From Burkholderiaceae bacterium (GTDB lineage: Bacteria > Pseudomonadota > Gammaproteobacteria > Burkholderiales > Burkholderiaceae), in NCBI GenBank assembly GCA_025057735.1, contig JANWUU010000065.1, forward strand, positions 1-8,093: a stretch of 8,093 nucleotides of DNA, written 5' to 3'. The notes beneath the pieces were generated by a model. The model searched no databases, was not told the DNA's origin, and saw only the letters and a list, made by a program, of their open reading frames with translations. A program made the position numbers and the translations under genes. The first letter of the stretch is position 1. Each line of letters opens with the position of its first letter. Below, in pieces: positions 1-6,403 of this stretch.

Positions 1-1772
1 ACGCGCGCGATCTCCGGATCGGTGAAGACGGCCCACGGCAGCACGCGGTCGTCGTAGCGCAGCTTGCGCAGCCGGCCGAACAGCGCATTGAAGGTCGCAT
101 ACCAAGCCTGATGCGCGGCCAGGTGCGTGAACTGGTACGGGCCGATGACGTCGCCACAGGCGGTGATGTTCGGATAGCGGGTGCGCAGCCAGCCGTCGGT
201 GGCAAGCGTGCCATCGGCTGTCGTCTCCAGGTCAAGCGCCGTCAGGCCGAGGCCATCGAGGTCGGCGCGTCGGCCAAGCGCAAGCAGCACCGCGTCGAAG
301 TCGATGCGTAGCGGCCCGCCGGCGCCCTCCGCGAGCAGCGTCTGCGCGTCGCCGCTGCGCTCGAAGCGCACCGCCCGGTGCGCGGTCAGCACGCGCACGC
401 CATCGGCCGCCAGGCGCCGCGCAAGCAGGGCGGCGGCGTCCTCGTCCTCGCGCGGCAGCAGGCGAGGCTGCTGCTCGACCAAGGTCACCGCGCTGCCGAG
501 GCGCGCGAACGCCTGCGCCAGCTCGCAGCCGATCGGGCCGCCGCCTAAGATGAGCAGCCGCGCCGGTGGCTCGCGCAGCGTCCAGATCGTCTCCGAGGTG
601 AAGTGCTGCACCTGCTGCAGCCCCGGGATGGGTGGCACAACAGGCCGCGCGCCAGTGGCGATCACGATCGCGCGCGCCGCCAGTGTGCGCGGCCCGTCGG
701 CGGTCTGCACCTGCACGGTCCATGGCGAGGTCAGACGCGCGGCACCGGCGATGCATTCGACGCCGAGCGCGGTATACCGCGCCGCCGAATCGTGCGGCTC
801 GATGGCAGCGATGACGTCGGCGACACGCTGCATGACGGCGGCGAAATCCACCTGGGCACGCGGCACGCGCAGCCCGTACTCTGACGCCCGCGCGATGCGG
901 GCGGCGAGTCGGGCGCTGGCCAGCAGCGTCTTGCTCGGCACGCAGCCGGTATAAAGGCAGTCGCCGCCCATGCGGTGGCGTTCCACCAGCGCCACGCGCG
1001 CGCGCAGCGCGGCGGCCAGATAGGCGCTGACCAGCCCGGCGGCACCGGCGCCGATCACCACCAGGTCGTAGTCGAAGCGGCGCGGCTTCAGCGGCCGCCA
1101 GCGCGCATAGACGCGGCGGGCGCGCAGCCACGCGAGCGACTTTCGGGCCGCGAGCGGAAAGACCCCGAGCAGCGCGAGCGCCACGAACAGCGCTGGCGTC
1201 AGTTCGAAGCGGCCCAGTTGCGCGCCGGCATACACGTACAGCGCGGTGGCCGGCAGCATGCCGAGCTGGCTCACCCAGTAGAAGGTGGGCGCGCGCATGG
1301 CCGTCAGTCCCATGGCCAGGTTGACGAGGAAAAACGGAAACGCCGGCACCAGGCGCAGCGCGAACAGGTAAAACGCGCCCTCGCGGCGGATGCCGGCGTC
1401 GATCGGCGCCAGTTTGTCGCCGAAGCGCCGCCGCACCCAGTCGCGCAGCAGGAAACGCGACAGCAGAAAGGCGAGCAGCGCACCGACGCTGGCGGCGAAC
1501 GAGACGACCACCGTGCCGAGCAGCGGGCCGAACAGCGCGCCGCCGATCAAGGTCAGCGCGGTGGCGACCGGCAGCGACAGGGCGGCGACCGCCACATACA
1601 GCGCCGCGTACGCGGCCACCGTCAGCACCGGGTGCGCTGCGTGGAAGGCGTCGATCGCTGCGCGATGCGCGCGGAACGATTCCGGCGACAGGTACCGGCC
1701 CAGGTCGAGGGTGAAGAACGCAGCGACCGTCGCGGCGACGATCAGCAGCAGCAGAAGGCGCTTTGCGGTCAT
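1..1772 (-). CDS. TVP38/TMEM64 membrane domain fused to FAD-dependent disulfide reductase (partial, C-terminus off the left edge)
   Basis: 590 codons are visible from an ATG at 1772; the stop lies beyond base 1. Residues about 1-225 form a multi-helix membrane domain of the TVP38/TMEM64 (VTT/DedA-like, SNARE-associated) family, with a hydrophobic first helix after MTAKR, a GALFGPLLGT segment and the family signature LRLVPAFPFFLVN near residue 140. A basic linker (KPRR) leads into a pyridine nucleotide-disulfide oxidoreductase. This has the FAD-binding motif VVIGAGAAG near 235, redox-active cysteines C272 and C277 in GGDCLYTGCVPSK, the NAD(P)H-binding motif LILGGGPIGCELA, and a second FAD motif around GDVIGPYQFTH. 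The sequence breaks off just inside the dimerisation domain (VLPWAVFTDPEIAR), so the C-terminal His-Glu or Cys-Cys that would separate a lipoamide-dehydrogenase type from a mercuric-reductase type is not seen. It is the last visible gene of the minus-strand unit, 31 bases after the phosphoesterase. By inference the membrane domain anchors the reductase at the inner membrane; its substrate is unknown. The domain calls are firm; a role in arsenical or thiol redox chemistry is a guess from context. Confidence 0.9.
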   Translation of the reverse strand, partial: MTAKRLLLLLIVAATVAAFFTLDLGRYLSPESFRAHRAAIDAFHAAHPVLTVAAYAALYVAVAALSLPVATALTLIGGALFGPLLGTVVVSFAASVGALLAFLLSRFLLRDWVRRRFGDKLAPIDAGIRREGAFYLFALRLVPAFPFFLVNLAMGLTAMRAPTFYWVSQLGMLPATALYVYAGAQLGRFELTPALFVALALLGVFPLAARKSLAWLRARRVYARWRPLKPRRFDYDLVVIGAGAAGLVSAYLAAALRARVALVERHRMGGDCLYTGCVPSKTLLASARLAARIARASEYGLRVPRAQVDFAAVMQRVADVIAAIEPHDSAARYTALGVECIAGAARLTSPWTVQVQTADGPRTLAARAIVIATGARPVVPPIPGLQQVQHFTSETIWTLREPPARLLILGGGPIGCELAQAFARLGSAVTLVEQQPRLLPREDEDAAALLARRLAADGVRVLTAHRAVRFERSGDAQTLLAEGAGGPLRIDFDAVLLALGRRADLDGLGLTALDLETTADGTLATDGWLRTRYPNITACGDVIGPYQFTHLAAHQAWYATFNALFGRLRKLRYDDRVLPWAVFTDPEIAR

Positions 1773-1803
1773 CGGCGCGGCGGCGCTGGGCGCCTGGCGC
1801 GAC

Positions 1804-2778
1804 TCAACACGCCGCCGGCGCGGACGTGCCGCAGGGGAGCTGCGCGCGGCCAAGCGCGGCGTCTTGCGTAAACACAGGTCCGTGCGCGATGCGGCTGCGG
1901 TACGAGCGCGCTGCCGGCGACTGCGGCGGCCACAGGCGGTCGAATTGCGCCAGCCAGGCCGCGTGGTCGAAGTCCACGCGCAGCGCGTCGATCCACACGC
2001 CGCGCTCGTGCAGCCCGTAGAGGCGCCGCGCTGCCAGCGCCGGCGGCAGGGCGGCGGTGGCCAAGCGGCTGATGACGCCGTAGGAGGTGCCGGCGAAGTT
2101 GGCCATGCCGGCGGCGCCATTGTTGATCACGAAGCCGCGTTCGTAGACGCGCAGCGCCGGCAGGCAGGTGTGGCTGCAGGCAAAACCGTCCACGGCGGAG
2201 CGCGCGAAGGCCGCGTGCACCATGCCGTCGTAGGTGCGGTCATGCAGGCGGTCGTGCGCAAAGCGCCAGCCCGCCAGCGACCAAGCATCGCCATGCACGA
2301 TCGCGATACGCAGCGGCCCAACCTGCGCCACCAGGTGCATCGGCAGGGCGGCAAGCTGCGCGCGCGCGTGCGGCACGCGGCGCGCCACCTCGCGCAGCCG
2401 GGTCAGGATCTCGTTGCTGCGCGCGACTTCCTCGTCCGGCACCGCGTCCGGATAAGCGCAGCCGCAGCCGGCCTCATTTGCCTCGCCGGCCAGCTCGGTC
2501 TCGACGTTGCCGCGCAGCGCGCGGTGCGCCAGCACGCGCCGCTGGATCTGCGCGAACAGGGCCGCGTCAGCATCGAACCAATGGAAATCGCCGTTGAAGA
2601 CGAGCTGCGGCGGCGTGCGCTCGCGGGCGGCAAGCGCCTCAATCGCATCCAATGCGAACGGATTGCCGTACAGCCCGCCGATCACATAAAGGCAATTCGC
2701 CTGGACCTCTGCCGCGCGCGCGAAGACCTGCGGCGCATAGGCATAGTGCGGCGGGCAGACGCGGCCGGGGCCGCTCAC
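1804..2778 (-). CDS. Calcineurin-like metallophosphoesterase family protein with altered metal-binding motifs, paired with ArsS
   Basis: 324 residues. I chose the GTG at 2778 because it overlaps the arsS stop in a GTGA tetrad and because the open frame further upstream is out-of-frame arsS sequence. The metallophosphoesterase block order is present: YVIGGLYGN (31-39, in place of D-x-H-G-N), FNGDFHWFD (61-69, the GD motif), LRGNVE (88-93, the GNH[D/E] block), IVHGDAW (160-166, the HGD block) and CSHTCLPAL (201-209, the GHTH block), followed by VINNGAAGM where the family often has NPGS. The first block has lost both the Asp and the His that normally hold one metal (G35, Y37), the GNH His is V92, and the second His of GHTH is C205. 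It may bind a single metal, use other ligands, or have little phosphatase activity. It has no signal peptide and is probably cytoplasmic. Translational coupling to arsS implies a linked function, perhaps acting on an adenosyl or ribosyl product; that is inference. Confidence 0.75.
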   Translation of the reverse strand: MSGPGRVCPPHYAYAPQVFARAAEVQANCLYVIGGLYGNPFALDAIEALAARERTPPQLVFNGDFHWFDADAALFAQIQRRVLAHRALRGNVETELAGEANEAGCGCAYPDAVPDEEVARSNEILTRLREVARRVPHARAQLAALPMHLVAQVGPLRIAIVHGDAWSLAGWRFAHDRLHDRTYDGMVHAAFARSAVDGFACSHTCLPALRVYERGFVINNGAAGMANFAGTSYGVISRLATAALPPALAARRLYGLHERGVWIDALRVDFDHAAWLAQFDRLWPPQSPAARSYRSRIAHGPVFTQDAALGRAQLPCGTSAPAAC

Positions 2779-3731
2779 GTCAGCGCCCCGCCGCAGCTGG
2801 ATCCCTGCCCGGCGGTGCAGCCGTAGCAGTGCTCGGCCACGACGATCGGGTTGCCGGCCAGATCCGCCTCCAGCCAGTCGCGTAGATGCAGCGGCGCGCT
2901 CGCGTCGTCGCGGTGCAACGGCAACTGCAACATCTGGTTGAAGTCGCAGTCGTACAGGTAGCCCTGCCAGTCCACCGACACCAGCGTGCGACACATCACG
3001 TGCTCCACATTCTCTGCCCGGTGTGCCGCGCGCAGCCGCGCCAGATACTCGAAGAACTGGCCCTTGCTGATCAGCATGGAACCGAAGCGCGCAATCGGCA
3101 TGTTGGCGAGCGCCAGCAGGCGCGTGAACACGATGCCGTAGCGCTCCCCAAGCACGCGCCGGTAATCCTGCTCCAGCGCCTGCTGCGCAGGCGGCAGCGC
3201 CGGGCCCTGCGGGTTGTAGACCAGCGCCAGCGGCAGCCGCGTGCCGTAACCCAAGGCGTTGAGGCGGCGCAGTGCCTCAATGCTTTGCGCAAAGACGCCG
3301 GCGCCGCGCTGGCGGTCGACGTTTTCCTCTAGATAGCAGGGCAGCGAGGCGATGATCTCGACCTCATGCGCAGCCAGGAACTCAGCAAGATCCTCCTGTC
3401 CCGGCAGCAACAACACCGTCAGGTTGCAGCGGTCCAGCACGCGCACCCCAAGTGTCCGCGCGCCCGCAACCAGGTCGCGGAAATGCGGGTTTAGTTCCGG
3501 TGCGCCGCCGGTGATGTCCAGCGTGCCGATACGCTTGCGCTGCAGCACCTGCAGCAACAGCTCGGCGGTGGCGCGGTCCATTTGCTCGGTGCGGTGCGGT
3601 CCGGCGTTGACATGGCAGTGCTGGCAGCGCTGATTGCACAGATAGCCGACGTTGACCTGAAGCGTTTCGACTGCGCGCCGGCGCAGCAGCGGGAAATCGG
3701 TGGCCTTCAGCAGCGGCAGCGTGGCGTGCAT
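2775..3731 (-). CDS. arsS: Arsenosugar biosynthesis radical SAM protein ArsS (cysteine form)
   Basis: 318 residues, a normal full length for the family. The radical SAM cluster motif is CNQRCQHC (C32, C36, C39), followed by HVNAGPHRTEQM, which is very typical of this family. The SAM-contact motif is GGAPE (75-79). The C-terminal cysteine-rich (DUF3641-type) part contains C247, SVDWQGYLYDCDFNQML with C262, and a terminal CYGCTAGQGSSCGGALT with C302, C305 and C313. Some family members carry selenocysteine in the C-terminal region; this one is read without a recoded stop and has cysteine. The extra cysteines probably bind further iron-sulfur or metal centres. Characterised members use SAM to join 5'-deoxyadenosine to dimethylated arsenic, the precursor of arsenosugars. 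A good Shine-Dalgarno (GGGAG, six bases before the ATG) supports the start. The gene sits 37 bases after the reductase gene and overlaps the phosphoesterase by four bases. Family membership is secure; the actual substrate in this organism is inferred. Confidence 0.92.
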   Translation of the reverse strand: MHATLPLLKATDFPLLRRRAVETLQVNVGYLCNQRCQHCHVNAGPHRTEQMDRATAELLLQVLQRKRIGTLDITGGAPELNPHFRDLVAGARTLGVRVLDRCNLTVLLLPGQEDLAEFLAAHEVEIIASLPCYLEENVDRQRGAGVFAQSIEALRRLNALGYGTRLPLALVYNPQGPALPPAQQALEQDYRRVLGERYGIVFTRLLALANMPIARFGSMLISKGQFFEYLARLRAAHRAENVEHVMCRTLVSVDWQGYLYDCDFNQMLQLPLHRDDASAPLHLRDWLEADLAGNPIVVAEHCYGCTAGQGSSCGGALT

Positions 3732-3737
3732 CGCGCG

Positions 3738-3742
3738 CTCCC
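3738..3742 (-). promoter_or_regulatory. Ribosome binding site of arsS
   Basis: On the minus strand GGGAG lies six bases upstream of the arsS ATG. It is the clearest Shine-Dalgarno in the left unit and fixes the start at 3731. The neighbouring genes have weak or no visible sites. Confidence 0.6.
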
Positions 3743-3768
3743 AGGTTGCGGCCGTGCGGCGCTGCGCC

Positions 3769-4683
3769 CTAACGTTTGCCGCGCGCTGCAGCGCGCAGCC
3801 GCCGGATCAGCGACGAGGTGTCCCAGCGGCCGCCGCCCATCGCCTGCACGTCGGCGTAAAACTGGTCGACCAGCGCCGCCACCGGCAACGAGGCGCCATT
3901 GCGGCGCGCCTCCTCCAGGCACAGGCCGAGGTCCTTGCGCATCCAGTCCACCGCGAAGCCGAAATCGAATTCGTCGTCAACCATCGTGGTGCCACGGTTG
4001 TCCATCTGCCAGCTTTGGGCGGCACCCTTGCTGATAACCGACAGCACGAGTTTCATATCAAGCCCGGCGCGCTCGCCGAAATGGATTGCCTCCGCCAGCC
4101 CCTGCAGCAGCCCGGCGATCGCGATTTGGTTGACCATCTTGGCGAGCTGGCCGGCGCCGCTGTCACCGATGCGCGTGACCGCGCGCGCATAGGCCATCAT
4201 CACCGGCCGCGCGCGCTCGAAAGCGGCCGCACTGCCTCCGCACATGACGGTGAGCACGCCATTGACGGCGCCGGACTGTCCGCCGGATACCGGCGCATCG
4301 AGGAACTCGATGCCGCGCGCGGCCGCCGCGGCCGCCAGCTCGCGCGCCACGCGCGCGGAGGCGGTGGTGTGGTCAACCACGATGGCGCCGGCCGCCAGCG
4401 CCGAAAACGCGCCGTCCTCGCCGAGCATCACGCTGCGCAGGTCATCGTCGTTGCCGACGCAGCTGAATACGATCTGCGCGCTGCGCGCTGCCTCGCGCGG
4501 CGTGGCCGCCGCCGCGCCGCCGTATTCGTCCAGCCAACGCTCGGCCTTCGCGCGCGTGCGGTTGTAAACGGTGACGCGATGACCGGCCCGCGCCAGATGG
4601 CCGGCCATTGGAAATCCCATCACGCCCAGGCCCAGAAAGGCGACCGCGTGCGGGGTGCAGGGTTCATATGTTTTCTGCGTCAT
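3769..4683 (-). CDS. NAD(P)-dependent beta-hydroxyacid dehydrogenase family reductase (3-hydroxyisobutyrate dehydrogenase / glyoxylate-succinic semialdehyde reductase type)
   Basis: 304 residues, the usual length. The Rossmann motif FLGLGVMGFPMAGHL lies near 16-30. NRTR follows strand 2 at 41-44; an Arg there usually goes with NADPH preference, as in glyoxylate/succinic semialdehyde reductases. The substrate-binding signature DAPVSGG is at 129-135, the catalytic lysine is K182 in GAGQLAKMVNQ, and the KD pair is at 250-251. The family reversibly oxidises short 2- or 3-hydroxyacids or reduces the matching aldehydes; the exact substrate cannot be read from sequence. It is the promoter-proximal gene of the minus-strand unit and has the same orientation as arsS after a 37-base gap, so it is probably cotranscribed. 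It may be a general housekeeping enzyme rather than part of arsenical metabolism. The ATG at 4683 has no strong Shine-Dalgarno but gives the expected N-terminus a few residues before the first beta strand. Confidence 0.9.
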   Translation of the reverse strand: MTQKTYEPCTPHAVAFLGLGVMGFPMAGHLARAGHRVTVYNRTRAKAERWLDEYGGAAAATPREAARSAQIVFSCVGNDDDLRSVMLGEDGAFSALAAGAIVVDHTTASARVARELAAAAAARGIEFLDAPVSGGQSGAVNGVLTVMCGGSAAAFERARPVMMAYARAVTRIGDSGAGQLAKMVNQIAIAGLLQGLAEAIHFGERAGLDMKLVLSVISKGAAQSWQMDNRGTTMVDDEFDFGFAVDWMRKDLGLCLEEARRNGASLPVAALVDQFYADVQAMGGGRWDTSSLIRRLRAAARGKR

Positions 4684-4729
4684 GACAGGGCTAGCGCAGC
4701 GGAGACGGGGGCTCGTCGATCAATGAGCG

Positions 4730-4735
4730 ATTTTA
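4730..4735 (-). promoter_or_regulatory. Candidate -10 element for the minus-strand unit
   Basis: TAAAAT on the minus strand matches the sigma-70 -10 consensus at five of six bases and lies 47 bases upstream of the reductase ATG. That gives a leader of roughly 40 bases. There is no good -35 hexamer at 16-18 bases, so the promoter would be weak or activator-dependent. This is visual pattern matching only. Confidence 0.3.
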
Positions 4736-4739
4736 GGCG

Positions 4740-4760
4740 CCAGCGATCGGTCTGCGCTGG
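4740..4760. repeat. Inverted repeat, possible operator
   Basis: CCAGCG (4740-4745) and CGCTGG (4755-4760) form 6-base arms around a 9-base centre. They lie just upstream of the candidate -10 and over the place where its -35 would be, which suits a repressor or activator site. Short GC-rich arms occur by chance in this base composition, so the call is tentative. Confidence 0.25.
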
Positions 4761-4804
4761 ACAACGCGGCGCGAGCTCGGGCATCCTTCGCGCCGGCGAA
4801 CATC

Positions 4805-4822
4805 GCGCTGCGCGCGCAGCGC
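4805..4822. repeat. 18-base perfect palindrome
   Basis: GCGCTGCGCGCGCAGCGC equals its own reverse complement over 18 bases, 29 bases before the GTG of the MipA gene. It could be a regulator site or a hairpin in the leader of the right-hand message. GC alternation makes chance palindromes likelier here. Confidence 0.3.
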
Positions 4823-4850
4823 CGCCGATCGGCACACGCGGTCGCCTTGC

Positions 4851-5732
4851 GTGGCCACCTGCTGCATCGTCACGTCCGTGGTTCCCGTTACACTCATCCT
4901 CATCGTCGCGCTCGCTGCCAGCGCGCAGGCATCTGCTCAGCCGCGCGGCGAGCAGTTGCCGCTGTGGGAAGCCGGAGCCGGCGCAGCGGTGCTCTACATG
5001 CCCGATTACCGCGGCGCCGATCAGTCGCGCGGTTATGTGCTGCCGATTCCGTATTTCGTCTATCGCGGCGAGTTCATCAAGGCCGACCGCGAGGGAGTCC
5101 GCGCGCTGTTCCTGGATACCGAGCGCGTGGAGCTGGAGATCTCGGTCGGCGCCACCGTGCCGGTGAACAGCGAAGACAACCGCGCGCGCGCGGGCATGCC
5201 GGACCTGCGGCCGACGGTGGAGGTGGGGCCGGTGCTGAAGGTGCATCTGGCGCATCTGGGCGACGGCGCTCCGGGCCGCCGCGACGTGGAGTTCGACTTC
5301 CGCCTGCCGGTGCGGCAAGCCCTGACCTGGCGCGACGGCCTTCGCAGCGTGGGCACGCTGGCTTTCCCGCAACTGAACGTCGACCGCAAGGTGACGTGGG
5401 CCGGCGCGCGCTGGAACCTGGGTTTCGTGCTCGGCGGCTATTTTGCTGACCGCCGCTATCACGAGTACTTCTACGGCGTGCCGGCGGCGTACGCGAGCGC
5501 GCAGCGGCCCGCGTATGCGGCGCGCGGTGGTTTCGGCGGCTGGCAGGCGATCGCGGCCGCCTCCACGACATACGGCTCGACCTGGATCGGCGCGTTCGTC
5601 AAGGTCGACTGGCTGCGCGGCGCGGTGTTCGAGGACAGCCCGCTGGTGCGGCGGCGCTCGAACGTGGCTGCCGGCGTCGGGGTCAGCCGCATCTTCGCCC
5701 GCTCGTCGCGACTGGTCGAGGTGGCGCCGTGA
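4851..5732 (+). CDS. MipA/OmpV family outer membrane protein
   Basis: 293 residues with a Sec signal peptide: the hydrophobic stretch VVPVTLILIVALAASA ends in ASAQASA, with likely cleavage near residue 29. The n-region lacks a basic residue, which is unusual. The mature part carries MipA/OmpV hallmarks: YMPDYRGADQSRGYVLP, a PYFVYRGEF segment followed by KADR, a VGATVPVNSEDNRAR stretch, GMPDLRPTVEVGP, then alternating amphipathic strands, ending in SSRLVEVAP. The family forms outer-membrane beta-barrels. E. coli MipA was described as a scaffold for the lytic transglycosylase MltA and a synthase; other members affect osmotic or antibiotic responses, and the transport role is unsettled. GTG 4851 is the first possible start after the in-frame stop at 4734-4736 and has no clear Shine-Dalgarno; GTG 4878 is an alternative that would shorten the signal peptide. 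The gene is translationally coupled to the next one (GTGA), which implies an envelope role linked to the pigment-type genes downstream. Confidence 0.88.
   Translation: MATCCIVTSVVPVTLILIVALAASAQASAQPRGEQLPLWEAGAGAAVLYMPDYRGADQSRGYVLPIPYFVYRGEFIKADREGVRALFLDTERVELEISVGATVPVNSEDNRARAGMPDLRPTVEVGPVLKVHLAHLGDGAPGRRDVEFDFRLPVRQALTWRDGLRSVGTLAFPQLNVDRKVTWAGARWNLGFVLGGYFADRRYHEYFYGVPAAYASAQRPAYAARGGFGGWQAIAAASTTYGSTWIGAFVKVDWLRGAVFEDSPLVRRRSNVAAGVGVSRIFARSSRLVEVAP
5718..5721 (+). promoter_or_regulatory. Ribosome binding site for the COG4648-type gene
   Basis: GAGG inside the last codons of the MipA gene lies seven bases before the GTG at 5729. It supports that start and indicates translational coupling across the overlap. 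Confidence 0.5.
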
Positions 5733-6403
5733 GCGCAACACCAGCTGCGCTGCGCTTTGACCGCGCTCGCGCCGCCCAGGTGGGGCTGCTGCTGGCGGTC
5801 GCCATCTCGCTGCATGTGGTGCCGCAGTGGCTGGCGCCGTGGTTCGACCCTGCGCTCACTATGATCGCGCTGATGACGCTCGATGCGCTGGTGTTTGCGG
5901 CGGTGATGCGTTCGCCGGCCTCGTGGCGTACGGCGGCGGCGCTGGCGGCGATTTTCCTTGTCGAACTCGCCGTGCGACGCCAGCACGTGGCGGCGCTACC
6001 GTCGGTGGTGCTGAACCTCGCGCTTGCCGCGGTCTTCGGCAGTACGCTCCTGCCAGGGCGCACGCCCTTGGTGCAGGCGATCGCCGCCCATGCGCTCGGG
6101 CGCGAGGCGTTCGAGGCCGCCTTCGCCCAATACCTGCGCCGCGTGACTGTCGCCTGGACGGCCTTTTTCTTACTGATGGCGGCTGCCTCGGCGGTGTTGG
6201 CGCTTGCCGCGCCCTTTGCCTGGTGGTCGCTGTTTGCCAATGTGCTGTTCTGGCCGCTGATCGCGCTGATGTTCGTCGCCGAATACGCGTGGCGCCGACT
6301 GCGCCATCCGCAGTTGCCGGCGCACACGCCGCTGCAGACGATCGCTAGCGCCTTGTCGTTTCCGGCTGCCGCTGCGCGGCAGGCCTTCGCTGCCCGGCGA
6401 TGA
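5729..6403 (+). CDS. COG4648-type predicted inner membrane protein of aryl polyene / xanthomonadin-like clusters
   Basis: 224 residues beginning with a GTG that overlaps the previous stop (GTGA). I count about six hydrophobic segments, near residues 18-35, 41-60, 67-82, 89-105, 141-160 and 165-184. The region FGSTLLPGRTPLVQ (103-116), then RRVTVAWTAFF (137-147) and WWSLFANVLFWPL (165-177), ending in FVAEYAWRR (182-190), matches what I know of the COG4648 family. That family is almost always encoded immediately before the AMP-dependent ligase in aryl polyene-type gene clusters. No catalytic function is established; it has been seen only as a conserved membrane component and may organise the synthase or help move its lipid-linked product. 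The tail after residue 190 is amphipathic and probably cytoplasmic. The gene overlaps the ligase gene by four bases (ATGA). Confidence 0.8.
   Translation: MSATPAALRFDRARAAQVGLLLAVAISLHVVPQWLAPWFDPALTMIALMTLDALVFAAVMRSPASWRTAAALAAIFLVELAVRRQHVAALPSVVLNLALAAVFGSTLLPGRTPLVQAIAAHALGREAFEAAFAQYLRRVTVAWTAFFLLMAAASAVLALAAPFAWWSLFANVLFWPLIALMFVAEYAWRRLRHPQLPAHTPLQTIASALSFPAAAARQAFAARR

Larger units (their letters stand above)
4684..4850. other. Divergent intergenic region between the two transcription units
   Basis: This 167-base spacer should hold the promoters of both units. It contains the only AT-richer patch in the area (about 4720-4736), a short inverted repeat (4740-4760), an 18-base perfect palindrome (4805-4822) and a palindromic GCCGATCGGC just after it (4823-4832). 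I found no convincing coding sequence and no strong sigma-70 promoter facing right. Confidence 0.6.

Noticed and set aside
232..1131. 299-codon minus-strand open frame
   Set aside because: Same strand as the flavoprotein fusion but in another frame; the fusion frame carries all the catalytic motifs, while this one reads as Arg/Ala-rich noise.
1390..2826. 478-codon plus-strand open frame
   Set aside because: It lies antisense to the fusion protein and the phosphoesterase, is Arg/Ala/Gln-rich low-complexity translation and has no family motif; long shadow frames are expected at this GC content.
2775..2840. Possible selenocysteine recoding in ArsS
   Set aside because: Some relatives are selenoproteins, but here the C-terminal CYGC and SSCGG positions are ordinary Cys codons and the frame ends at a normal TGA after ALT, overlapping the next start.
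2779..2994. N-terminal extension of the phosphoesterase up to 2994
   Set aside because: The extra residues are out-of-frame translation of the arsS 3' end; the GTG at 2778 in the GTGA overlap gives a normal start shortly before the first motif block.
3732..3768. Terminator between the reductase gene and arsS
   Set aside because: The 37-base gap has only short GC-rich complementarity and no T-run on either strand, so I read through it as one operon.
3700..5166. 488-codon plus-strand open frame
   Set aside because: It covers the antisense of the reductase gene, the divergent spacer and an off-frame part of the MipA gene; the composition is Arg-rich with no domain.
4680..5741. 353-codon minus-strand open frame opposite the MipA gene
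   Set aside because: The MipA frame has a signal peptide and family motifs; the antisense frame is rich in Arg, His and Ala and crosses the promoter region.
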